Both the position numbers and the translations under genes were made by a program. A stretch of 64,000 bases of DNA, taken from Alphaproteobacteria bacterium. Lineage in GTDB: Bacteria; Pseudomonadota; Alphaproteobacteria; Rhizobiales; BM303. Every line of letters starts with the position of its first letter. The first letter of the stretch is position 1. Where the stretch lies: the NCBI GenBank assembly GCA_024275895.1, contig JAJRYE010000046.1, positions 33,353-97,352 on the forward strand, given 5' to 3'. Positions 29,563 through 37,815 of this stretch are shown here, one piece after another. Below the pieces are notes generated by a model, which was not told where the DNA came from, searched no databases, and saw only the letters and a program-made list of their open reading frames with translations.

Positions 29563-29760
29563 TTGTTATGGCTATGGCAGCAATATGACAAATTGTCGCG
29601 GTGGCTGGGGGCACGTTTGGCGCATGAACGCTTGGCGGGCTTCGGGGAAAAAGAGCAATCGCAATTCTTGTTGATGAAAATTACATTATCATTTCTGGTA
29701 TTGATAATTTTTATCAGTATTATTTGTTGCGCTTCATTATATTTTCTAAAAAATGCCTGA
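29563..29760 (+). CDS. small hypothetical protein with C-terminal transmembrane segment
   Basis: 65-aa ORF (TTG start; internal ATG at 29674) ending in 'MKITLSFLVLIIFISIICCASLYFLKNA'. Confidence 0.35.
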   Translation: MLWLWQQYDKLSRWLGARLAHERLAGFGEKEQSQFLLMKITLSFLVLIIFISIICCASLYFLKNA

Positions 29761-29903
29761 TTACACTTCGACTATTTTGTTGGTTTGGTATATTATTATC
29801 TTATAATAAGTATTTAGTTATAAATTTATTGACAATATAGTTTATTGGGTATTTCATACACTTCCATCTGGGGAATAATAACAAACAAGAGGATGGCAAC
29901 AAA

Positions 29904-30749
29904 ATGGGGGAAATACAGAAAATGGAGACAATACGGAACTCTTTGAAAAATATGGTAATGGCCGGGTTGCTCGCTACAGCAGCCGGGTTCGGGTTCAGCG
30001 CATCTGCTCTTGCCGAAGGCGATGACAAGGATGCTCATGAAGCCGCCGTGATGGAACTGGTTGTGAAAAAGGGGATTCCCATCCCCCCGGACTATATTGA
30101 AAGCCTGTTCAAAATTCCCAACGCTTTTGGCGAAGGGGCCGCATGCGTGATCTGTCACAGCTCCAATGATCCCAAAAAAGCCTATCGCGGTCTTGACCTG
30201 TCAAGCTGTCAGGGGCTTTTGAAAGGCTCGATGGAAGCTCCGGTGCGCAAGGTGGTTATTCCCGGAAAACCCAAAGCGGGCTTCCTGCGCCGGTTCCTGC
30301 GCAATAACCGCATGCCGCTGGGTGTGGCTTTCGACTATCCGACCGATACGGAGAATATTCTGGCCGTTAAGAAATGGATTGATGACGGGGCCAGGGACAG
30401 CAATCACTTCGAGCAAAAAATCCTTCCCCTTTTCGCCCAGAGGAATGCGTTCGGGACCGAACATACCTGCGTTGAATGCCATATGTCCAATCAGGAGCCG
30501 CCCAGCTTCCACGAGCTGAACATGTCAAGCTACAAGGGCATCATGCTCGGGGCCGATGCTGTCGCCAAGGCCGCCGAAGGCAAGCCGCCGGTCAAGATCG
30601 TGATCCCCGGAGATTCGGCAAACAGCAAGCTGTATCAGCGCCTTGTCGAAAACCGCATGCCCGCCGGCGTTGATCCGGGTGAAAACCGCAATCACCCGAA
30701 TCTGCAGATATTGCTGTCATGGATCAAACAGGGCGCTAAATGCAAATAA
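29904..30749 (+). CDS. exported two-domain c-type cytochrome-like protein
   Basis: signal peptide '...ATAAGFGFSASALA'; two CxxCH motifs (CVICH, CVECH), each in a duplicated domain ending NRMP...WI.(D/Q)GA. Confidence 0.8.
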   Translation: MGEIQKMETIRNSLKNMVMAGLLATAAGFGFSASALAEGDDKDAHEAAVMELVVKKGIPIPPDYIESLFKIPNAFGEGAACVICHSSNDPKKAYRGLDLSSCQGLLKGSMEAPVRKVVIPGKPKAGFLRRFLRNNRMPLGVAFDYPTDTENILAVKKWIDDGARDSNHFEQKILPLFAQRNAFGTEHTCVECHMSNQEPPSFHELNMSSYKGIMLGADAVAKAAEGKPPVKIVIPGDSANSKLYQRLVENRMPAGVDPGENRNHPNLQILLSWIKQGAKCK

Positions 30750-31870
30750 ACCGCAAGGGCCGGTCATCGCCGTCCGGCCCGGCGATTTCGCGCCGCCGTT
30801 TTCTGGCCTGGATTTCAGGCCTGGCGGCGGCCTCCGCCTGTTCGTCCCCGGGCATGGGCAAGACCGCGGGCGCAAGGCTCATTGGCCGCTGGCAAACGGG
30901 CAACCGCAATCTGGTTCCGTTCACCTGTAAAAACGGCCTTGTATATGTTGCCGGAGACAACAGCGTTGAGGTCTGGAAACCGGGGCAGGATCAACCGCTC
31001 TGGCAGCGCAAACTTGCCCGCCCCTCCGCCTTCCGGCCGCGGCTGGGCAACACAATCCTGCTGGTATCGGGCCGCACGCACATGTCGGCCTGGCAGCGCG
31101 GCACCGGCGCGCATCTGTGGTCGCGGGAGCCTGCCGGGGACAGGCAGTTTGCCGTCCCGCTGATCCATGACGGCCGCATTTATTTTGGACAGGGGCCTAA
31201 AATTATCAGCCTTGACGCCGCCACGGGAAAACGTCTCTGGGATTTTGCCACGACACCAGAGACCAGCAGCGCTTATGCGCCCACTGCCTGCAGGGATATG
31301 ATTTTGTTCGGGCCCGGCGACGGCATTCTTTACGCCTTTGAGGCAGTGAGCGGCAGGCTTTTATGGCAGCTGGACCGGGAGAAGGACTGGCAATATCTGC
31401 GCCAGCTCCATATGAGCGGCGATATCCTGATCGCCGGCGGCTATAAAGAGCATCTTTACGGGCTGGGCGTCAAGGATGGCCGCCAGCTCTGGCGTTTTTA
31501 TGCCGGCAATTTCATAAACTCCCATCTTGTCTCTGACGGCATGGTGTTTTTCTGGTCGCCCACGGGGTGGATATATGCTCTGGATGCGGCCAGCGGCAAA
31601 CGCCTGTGGCGGCACCGGACCACAGATTATAAAAAGGCATCGCGTAAAAAAAACTGGGCGCCGGTCATGGCGGAACTGGTGGCTGATCACAAATATCTCT
31701 ATGTGCTGGCCATGGACCGTGTCCTGCACGTGCTTGACAAGAATACCGGCCTCAAGGCACGGACCTGCCGCCTTGGCGTTGCCGTGCGGCCGTTTGTCTG
31801 CCTGACCGCGGAGCCGGGCAAAGTTCTCCTTGGCTCCATGCACAGGGCGAGATTTTACATTTTGATCTGA
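30740..31870 (+). CDS. PQQ-like beta-propeller repeat protein, Tat-type/lipoprotein signal
   Basis: 'SRRRFLAWISGLAAASAC' twin-Arg plus lipobox; repeated blades 'ISLDAATGKRLWDF', 'YAFEAVSGRLLWQL', 'YALDAASGKRLWRH'; overlaps preceding cytochrome by 10 nt. Confidence 0.85.
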   Translation: MQINRKGRSSPSGPAISRRRFLAWISGLAAASACSSPGMGKTAGARLIGRWQTGNRNLVPFTCKNGLVYVAGDNSVEVWKPGQDQPLWQRKLARPSAFRPRLGNTILLVSGRTHMSAWQRGTGAHLWSREPAGDRQFAVPLIHDGRIYFGQGPKIISLDAATGKRLWDFATTPETSSAYAPTACRDMILFGPGDGILYAFEAVSGRLLWQLDREKDWQYLRQLHMSGDILIAGGYKEHLYGLGVKDGRQLWRFYAGNFINSHLVSDGMVFFWSPTGWIYALDAASGKRLWRHRTTDYKKASRKKNWAPVMAELVADHKYLYVLAMDRVLHVLDKNTGLKARTCRLGVAVRPFVCLTAEPGKVLLGSMHRARFYILI

Positions 31871-31930
31871 ATTCAGACGCCTGACGGGGGCAGATACCGG
31901 GAGATAACTTTTTCACGTCCCGGCGCGGTT

Positions 31931-32689
31931 TTAATTCACCACTTCACCCGGATAGACGCCCCACAAGGTATTTTGCGCCACCCAGCCTTTATAGTCTCCG
32001 ACGACAACCGAACACCAGCTTCCGCTGCACTGGCGCACTTTCGCCATCACGCCGGGCTCCAGGAAAGCGATGATTTTGGAAAGATGCGAGGGTTTTTCTG
32101 CCAGCTCGATCCGCCCCTGTTTTTCCCACGGCGCCACCGTAACCATGCGGGTACCCGAAAGCAGGGAGTGAAACACCCAGCCCTCTTCACCGTCGGCATC
32201 GCGAATCCGCCGCCAGTTTTCAAATTCGGCAATGACCTCCACCGGCAGGCCCTTGCGGTTGAAAACCCACTGCACGGCATGATTGGTTCCGGGCCCGCGC
32301 CTGATATTAATGCGGCTTTTCTTGAGGCTGACAAAGCGCGGCAGCGGCAATCCGCTGATTGAGGTCCCGCGCGGCGCCGGCGCCAGCGAGGCCCGCGCGC
32401 TCGGAGTGCCCTCGACGCTCAGCAATCCCCGGTCATAGACAATGCCGCCCAGCCCGGCCAGAATTGCGGCGCCAAGCAGGATAAGACCGTAAAAACGGAA
32501 GGATCTTCTATATGAACGTGGTGTATTCCCCATCCCGATACTGTTTCCCGAAACCAATGCCCCCTTCCCAATTTTCAATTTTGAGATGATTTTGTCAATA
32601 CGCACGGGAATGCCCTTTGTGTTTTTAAAAGCTTCTGCTAGAGATTTCATGGCAAGGGTTCGGCCTCGGGAAAATTCTAGCGCAAACAC
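31931..32689 (-). CDS. SH3 domain-containing protein
   Basis: TM segment then 'SLKKSRINIRRGPGTNHAVQWVFNRKGLPVEVIAEFENWRRIRDADGEEGWV' bacterial SH3 repeats. Confidence 0.85.
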   Translation of the reverse strand: MFALEFSRGRTLAMKSLAEAFKNTKGIPVRIDKIISKLKIGKGALVSGNSIGMGNTPRSYRRSFRFYGLILLGAAILAGLGGIVYDRGLLSVEGTPSARASLAPAPRGTSISGLPLPRFVSLKKSRINIRRGPGTNHAVQWVFNRKGLPVEVIAEFENWRRIRDADGEEGWVFHSLLSGTRMVTVAPWEKQGRIELAEKPSHLSKIIAFLEPGVMAKVRQCSGSWCSVVVGDYKGWVAQNTLWGVYPGEVVN

Positions 32690-32727
32690 AGTTAACGAGC
32701 CTTAAATAAAATTGCAGGATAGCATCC

Positions 32728-33720
32728 ATGACCACGTCCAAACCTCTCGTCATCATCACACGCAAACTCCCTGACATTATCGAGACAAGGATGCGGGAGC
32801 TTTTTGACGCCCGGTTGAATCTGGAGGATATCCCCATGGACCGCGCGGCGCTGATCGAGGCGGTCGCCAGGGCCGATGTCATTGTCCCTACCATCACCGA
32901 CCGCCTTGACGCCGGGATTCTCGAGGCGGCCGGACCAAATTTGAAAATGATCGCCAATTTCGGCACCGGCGTTGACAATATCGACATGCAGGCGGCCGAA
33001 GCGCGTGGCATAACGGTGAGCAACACCCAGGGCGCGCTGACCGAGGATACCGCCGATATGACCATGGCTCTCATTCTGGCCACCGCGCGGCGACTGGTCG
33101 AGGGGGTGCAGGTGATCAAGACCGGAACGCCCGAATGGAAAGGCTGGTCGCCCACCTGGATGCTGGGATCGCGCATCTGGGGCAAGCGCATCGGCATTAT
33201 CGGCATGGGCTCCATCGGCGCGGCACTGGCGCGGCGCGCCAAGGCCTTTGGCCTGCAAATCCATTATCACAATCGTAACCGGGTTACCGATGAGCTTGAG
33301 GAAGAGCTTGAGGCCACCTATTGGGAAAGCCTTGACCAGATGCTGGCCCGGATGGATATCATCTCCGTCAACTGCCCCCATACCCCGGCGACCTATCACC
33401 TGCTCTCGGCCCGCCGGTTGCGCCTCATGCGGCCCGACGCCTATATCGTCAACACCGCCCGCGGCGAGGTTATTGACGAAAACGCCCTGGCGCAGATGAT
33501 CGAGGCCGGCGAGCTGGCCGGCGCCGGGCTTGATGTTTTCGAACATGCCCCCGCCGTCAATCCCAAGCTCAAGGCAAGCGATAAAGTGGTGCTCCTGCCC
33601 CATATGGGCTCAGCCACCCTTGAAGGGCGGGTTGAAATGGGCGAGATGGTGATTATCAATATCAAGACCTTTATCGATGGTCATGTGCCGCCGCACCGGG
33701 TATTGCTGGAAATGCTTTAA
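32728..33720 (+). CDS. D-isomer specific 2-hydroxyacid dehydrogenase (glyoxylate reductase-like)
   Basis: 'IANFGTGVDNIDMQAAEARGITVSNTQGALTEDTADMTMAL', 'GKRIGIIGMGSIGAALARRA', 'YIVNTARGEVIDE'. Confidence 0.92.
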   Translation: MTTSKPLVIITRKLPDIIETRMRELFDARLNLEDIPMDRAALIEAVARADVIVPTITDRLDAGILEAAGPNLKMIANFGTGVDNIDMQAAEARGITVSNTQGALTEDTADMTMALILATARRLVEGVQVIKTGTPEWKGWSPTWMLGSRIWGKRIGIIGMGSIGAALARRAKAFGLQIHYHNRNRVTDELEEELEATYWESLDQMLARMDIISVNCPHTPATYHLLSARRLRLMRPDAYIVNTARGEVIDENALAQMIEAGELAGAGLDVFEHAPAVNPKLKASDKVVLLPHMGSATLEGRVEMGEMVIINIKTFIDGHVPPHRVLLEML

Positions 33721-33810
33721 ATCCCCGGCAACAGGCACAAGTTGACAGAATCAGGTCATTTGCGCAGCATGGCCCTTATTCTCGCCGGATTTGGTACGCA
33801 AGAAAGATCG

Positions 33811-34503
33811 ATGAACCCATCTTCTCATACATTATTGTCGAAAACGGTTTTTTTCCTCCTTGCCCTGGGCACGTTGCTGGTGTTCACGCCAGGCGCGGCG
33901 CAAGCCGCCAAGCGCGACAAGCCCGGGGCGCTGGTCCTGACCAGGGAAGAACGCGCCGAGGTCAAACGCATCAACGCCTATCTCAACAAGATCATTCATC
34001 TTGAGGGCGATTTTGTCCAGATCGGTCCTGACGGGCAGGTCTCCGAGGGGCGGTTTTACCTGCGCCGCCCCGGGCGCATGCGCTTCAGCTATAATCCGCC
34101 CAATCCCATACTGGTCGTGGCGGACGGGTTCTGGATCGGCATTACCAATTCCAGGCTCAAAACCACCGACCGCATTCCGATCCGGGCAACGCCGATCTGG
34201 GCGCTGGTCGAAAAACGCGTCGATCTGATGAAATCATCCCGCATTGTGGAAATTGATATCGAACCGGAGCTGCGCACCCTGACCATCGAGGACGCCAAGG
34301 GCAAGGCAAACGGCCAGTTGACCCTGATCTTTCAGGGCGAGCCGATGGAGCTCAAACAGTGGATCGTCAAGGACCCGCAAGGGCTGATCACAACCGTATC
34401 CCTGTCCAATCTGGTCAAGAACAAACCGGCCCGCATCACCCTTTTCACCATCAAGGACATTAATCCGCCCCAACGCGTCAGCCCGTTGGGGGATGACCGT
34501 TAG
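33811..34503 (+). CDS. LolA family outer membrane lipoprotein carrier protein
   Basis: signal peptide; 'INAYLNKIIHLEGDFVQIGPDGQVSEGRFYLRRPGRMRFSYNPP' LolA motif. Confidence 0.88.
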   Translation: MNPSSHTLLSKTVFFLLALGTLLVFTPGAAQAAKRDKPGALVLTREERAEVKRINAYLNKIIHLEGDFVQIGPDGQVSEGRFYLRRPGRMRFSYNPPNPILVVADGFWIGITNSRLKTTDRIPIRATPIWALVEKRVDLMKSSRIVEIDIEPELRTLTIEDAKGKANGQLTLIFQGEPMELKQWIVKDPQGLITTVSLSNLVKNKPARITLFTIKDINPPQRVSPLGDDR

Positions 34504-34568
34504 GGCACTTCTTAGAAAATTGGGAACCGGTTTTCCGCTAAAAAGTGCGGCAACAACCAATAATTAGT

Positions 34569-34703
34569 GCCTGGTTTTGATTCAGCCACATCGTGCATGA
34601 CATTAGCCATTATTGCGCTTGCCAGCCCTTATTCCATCATTCCTGCGCAGGCGGGAATCTTAGGAGATATGCTGCTTTGTTGCAGTCAAAACCGGAAAGG
34701 CTA
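34569..34703. repeat. interrupted inverted repeat (second copy of the 1271-1309 element with ~100-nt apical insertion)
   Basis: gcctggttttgattcag ... gcagtcaaaaccggaaaggct, matching agagcccggttttgattcaatcaaaaccggaaaggctct. Confidence 0.6.
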
Positions 34704-34704
34704 T

Positions 34705-34767
34705 GGAGCGTGCCCTGTTTTATCTGATTCGGCACCGGCCCGGTGCCGGTTAAACATGACATGCTCC
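34705..34767. repeat. intergenic palindrome family, copy 2
   Basis: ggagcgtgccctgttttatctgattcggcaccggcccggtgccggttaaacatgacatgctcc. Confidence 0.7.
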
Positions 34768-34773
34768 AGGCGT

Positions 34774-35076
34774 TCATTCTTCCCCGAAGCGCTCATCCAC
34801 CAGATTGCTCAGGGCGTCCAGAGCCTCGGCCGCATCAGGTCCGGTGGCGGTCACGCCGATCCGGCTTCCAGGTCCCGCCGCCAGCATCAGCAGGCCCATT
34901 ATCGATGTGGCGCTAACCTGCTCTCCCTTGCGTGAGACGGTAATATCCGCATCGAAACTTTCGGCGCATTTGACAAATTTCGCCGAGGCACGCGCATGCA
35001 GCCCGCGGATATTACTGATGGTCAAAACCCGGCTTTGCGACCGGGCCGAACGTACGGAGCCCGGGGTTTCAGTCAT
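34774..35076 (-). CDS. ptsH: HPr family phosphocarrier protein
   Basis: 'NIRGLHARASAKFVKCA' active-site His and 'SATSIMGLLMLAA' regulatory Ser region; start at internal Met 'MTETPGS'. Confidence 0.93.
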   Translation of the reverse strand: MTETPGSVRSARSQSRVLTISNIRGLHARASAKFVKCAESFDADITVSRKGEQVSATSIMGLLMLAAGPGSRIGVTATGPDAAEALDALSNLVDERFGEE

Positions 35077-35473
35077 TCCCGGACAAAACCTTGCTGGCAA
35101 TATTGATATAATTGCGCGCCGCATCCTGGCTGAGCCGGGCAGCTTCATCAAGCGTCGCGCCGCAACGCACTGACTGAAGCTTGATCAGCATCGGCAGATT
35201 CACCCCCGCGATCACCTCCAGCCCCGAGCGCCCCATGAGGGAAATGGCCAGATTGGAAGGGGTGCCGCCGAACATATCAGTCAGGATAATCACCCCCTTG
35301 CCGCTATCCACCTTATCCACGGCGGCGGAGATATCCTTGCGGCGCTTTTCCATGTCATCATCGGGTCCGATGGAAATCATTTCAAGATTTTCAACCGGGC
35401 CGACGATATGCTCAAGCGCCGCGCCAAACTCGCGCGCCAGATGACCATGCGTTACCAGTACCATACCAATCAT
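35069..35473 (-). CDS. PTS EIIA-Man-type component
   Basis: 'MIGMVLVTHGHLAREFGAALEHIVG', 'GVIILTDMFGGTPSNLAISLM'. Confidence 0.93.
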   Translation of the reverse strand: MIGMVLVTHGHLAREFGAALEHIVGPVENLEMISIGPDDDMEKRRKDISAAVDKVDSGKGVIILTDMFGGTPSNLAISLMGRSGLEVIAGVNLPMLIKLQSVRCGATLDEAARLSQDAARNYINIASKVLSGND

Positions 35474-35533
35474 TTTTCCACCCTAAAATGATTTTCCCGG
35501 CGGCGCCATATCTGTTTTGCCGCCATATCCGAT

Positions 35534-35983
35534 TTATCCATCGTGACCCGGTTGCCGCAAAATAGACACCGCCATCCTGATTTTGGCGACAGCGGAAGCC
35601 TCAAACGGGTTCAGGCGCAGATGCGGCAGTTCCACATCCCTGACCATGATGCGGTTTTGGGGAAATTCCGGCGCTCTTTCAATATCGCCCCCTGCGGCAA
35701 GATCGACCACCAGCCCCAAAGTAATGCTGTCGCAAACCGGTATTTGCACCACTCCGATGCCGCGCACTTCAAGCTGTCCGCGAAGAACAGAAGGGGCCGA
35801 GGCCACAAGCCGCCCCTGCTTCCTTGCAAGGACAACCCGGTCATCAGCGACAAGCCTTGCCGGATATGAAGCATTGTCCTCAAGCAGCCGCAGCGCAAGA
35901 TCGGATTTGCCGGCCCCTGATCTGCCACGCAGCAATACGCCAAGACCCGCAATGTCAAGACATGTGCCGTGCAGTGTAATCAT
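35534..35983 (-). CDS. hprK: HPr kinase/phosphorylase, short C-terminal-domain form
   Basis: 'LLRGRSGAGKSDLALRLL' Walker A, 'LEVRGIGVVQIP' signature; 149 aa. Confidence 0.9.
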   Translation of the reverse strand: MITLHGTCLDIAGLGVLLRGRSGAGKSDLALRLLEDNASYPARLVADDRVVLARKQGRLVASAPSVLRGQLEVRGIGVVQIPVCDSITLGLVVDLAAGGDIERAPEFPQNRIMVRDVELPHLRLNPFEASAVAKIRMAVSILRQPGHDG

Positions 35984-37788
35984 GACAAGGCTTGACTCTC
36001 CCCCGCTTTTACGGCCAGGGCGGGCAGATGAACCACGAACCTTGCGCCGGAGCTCAGGAGCTGACCATCAGCGTCCTTGCGGTTTTCAACAAAAACACGT
36101 CCGTCATGAGCCTCGATGATCTGTTTGGAAATGCTCAGCCCCAACCCTGAATTTTGCCCGAAAGCGCCTTCCTGCGGCCGGTCGGTATAAAACCGCTCAA
36201 AGATCCGGCCGCGCATATCAGGGTCAACGCCGGGTCCCTCATCCTCAACCGCAATTTCCAGAATTTCGCCGTTTCTGCGGATAATGACGCGAACCGGCGC
36301 ATTCTCGGGCGAGAAAGAAAGGGCGTTGTCGATCAGATTGCGTACCACCTGCCCCAGACGGGCGCCCTGCCCCATGACGCAAAAGTTATTTTCAGCCGCC
36401 GTTTCCCGGTTGACGATTTCAAGCTTGATTCCGGGGCCTGATTTGCGGGTCTCATTTGATGTCGAAACCACACTGTAGAGCATTTGGGCCATATCAACCG
36501 GCGCCATTTCCTCGCGCGAGAGCTCCGCGTCAAGGCGCGAAGCGGCTGAAATATCGGTGATCAGGCGGTTTAACCTTTGCACATCGAACTGGATAATCTC
36601 AATCAGGCGTTTGCGCGAAGCCTCATCCTTTGCCACCGGCAGGGTCTCAACTGCGCTGCGCAGGGAGGTCAGCGGGTTTTTCAGCTCATGTGCCACATCG
36701 GCGGCAAAGCTCTCAATGGCGTCAATCCGGTCATAAAGGGCTGAAGTCATATCCCTGAGCGCGCCGGAAAGATGGCCGATTTCATCGCTGCGATAGGTAA
36801 AATCAGGGATTTCCTCACGCACATGATGCCCCTTGCGCACCCGCTCGGCCGCCGCCGCCAGACGTTTTACCGGCCCGACAATGGCGCTGGCCAGCAAAAA
36901 GGACATTAAAATCGTCACCCCGGCGGCAACCAGAAACACCCTTAAAATGCCCCAGCGTTCGGCGCTGACAATGGCGTCAATATCGCCGCCCTTGGTGGAA
37001 AGAACCAGCGCCCCCAGAACCGCCCGGAAACGCTGCACGGGCACGGCGACAAACACGATCATCTCGCCCCTTTTGTTCACCCGGACCACCGAAACCGAAG
37101 CGCCGGACAAGGCAGCGGTAACTTCGGGGTATTTCTTGCCCTCATCAGGGCCGTACTCCTCGAAAAACGGCAGATCGCCGCGGCGTAAAAAGGCTTTGAT
37201 ACTGCGCCAGATTTCCCGGAATATGCTTGTGTCCTCCTCGCCGGGCGGCGGCAAATCATAGCGCAGGATCTGGCCGCGGGTGAACAGATCGCGCGTATCA
37301 ACCACAATAACCCCCTCGCGGTCATAGATGCGCGCTCTTGCCCTTGCCGGTTTGATCAGCCGCCGCAATACCGGTGCGGCGCGTTCCGGGTTAATGGGAA
37401 AATCCAGCGATTTGATCTCTTCTTCCGCCGGCGAGAGGCTCTCGCCCGGCCTGAGTGACAAAAGCGCTTCTGGGTCTATGCTGAGCAGATCTGAATCAAT
37501 GGTCGCCGACGAGGCGATGGCGCTGGCGATAATCTCGGCCTGAGTGCGCAGGGACTGGACCTTGGCGTCAATCAGCCCGGCCCGGAACTGGTTGAGATAC
37601 AAGATACCGGCCACGAGCAGGGCAAGAGCGACCAGATTTAAAATAACAATGCGCCGCGTCAGGGACGAGAACCAGGTGTTCAGGGTCCAGCTACCGCGTT
37701 TCTTTTGCGGTTTTTCGCTTTTGATGCCTTTGCGGGACGCCGGTGCCCGCGCTATCCCGGCGCTATCATGTCCAGCCTCAAGGGTCAT
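35980..37788 (-). CDS. chvG: ChvG/BvrS-family sensor histidine kinase
   Basis: periplasmic stimulus-sensing domain, HAMP, 'FAADVAHELKNPLTSLRSAVETL', 'DEGPGVDPDMRGRIFERFYTDRP'; adjacent to chvI-like regulator. Confidence 0.9.
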   Translation of the reverse strand: MTLEAGHDSAGIARAPASRKGIKSEKPQKKRGSWTLNTWFSSLTRRIVILNLVALALLVAGILYLNQFRAGLIDAKVQSLRTQAEIIASAIASSATIDSDLLSIDPEALLSLRPGESLSPAEEEIKSLDFPINPERAAPVLRRLIKPARARARIYDREGVIVVDTRDLFTRGQILRYDLPPPGEEDTSIFREIWRSIKAFLRRGDLPFFEEYGPDEGKKYPEVTAALSGASVSVVRVNKRGEMIVFVAVPVQRFRAVLGALVLSTKGGDIDAIVSAERWGILRVFLVAAGVTILMSFLLASAIVGPVKRLAAAAERVRKGHHVREEIPDFTYRSDEIGHLSGALRDMTSALYDRIDAIESFAADVAHELKNPLTSLRSAVETLPVAKDEASRKRLIEIIQFDVQRLNRLITDISAASRLDAELSREEMAPVDMAQMLYSVVSTSNETRKSGPGIKLEIVNRETAAENNFCVMGQGARLGQVVRNLIDNALSFSPENAPVRVIIRRNGEILEIAVEDEGPGVDPDMRGRIFERFYTDRPQEGAFGQNSGLGLSISKQIIEAHDGRVFVENRKDADGQLLSSGARFVVHLPALAVKAGESQALS

Positions 37789-37815
37789 GGTTCAGCTCTC
37801 CAACCATGAAAGACT

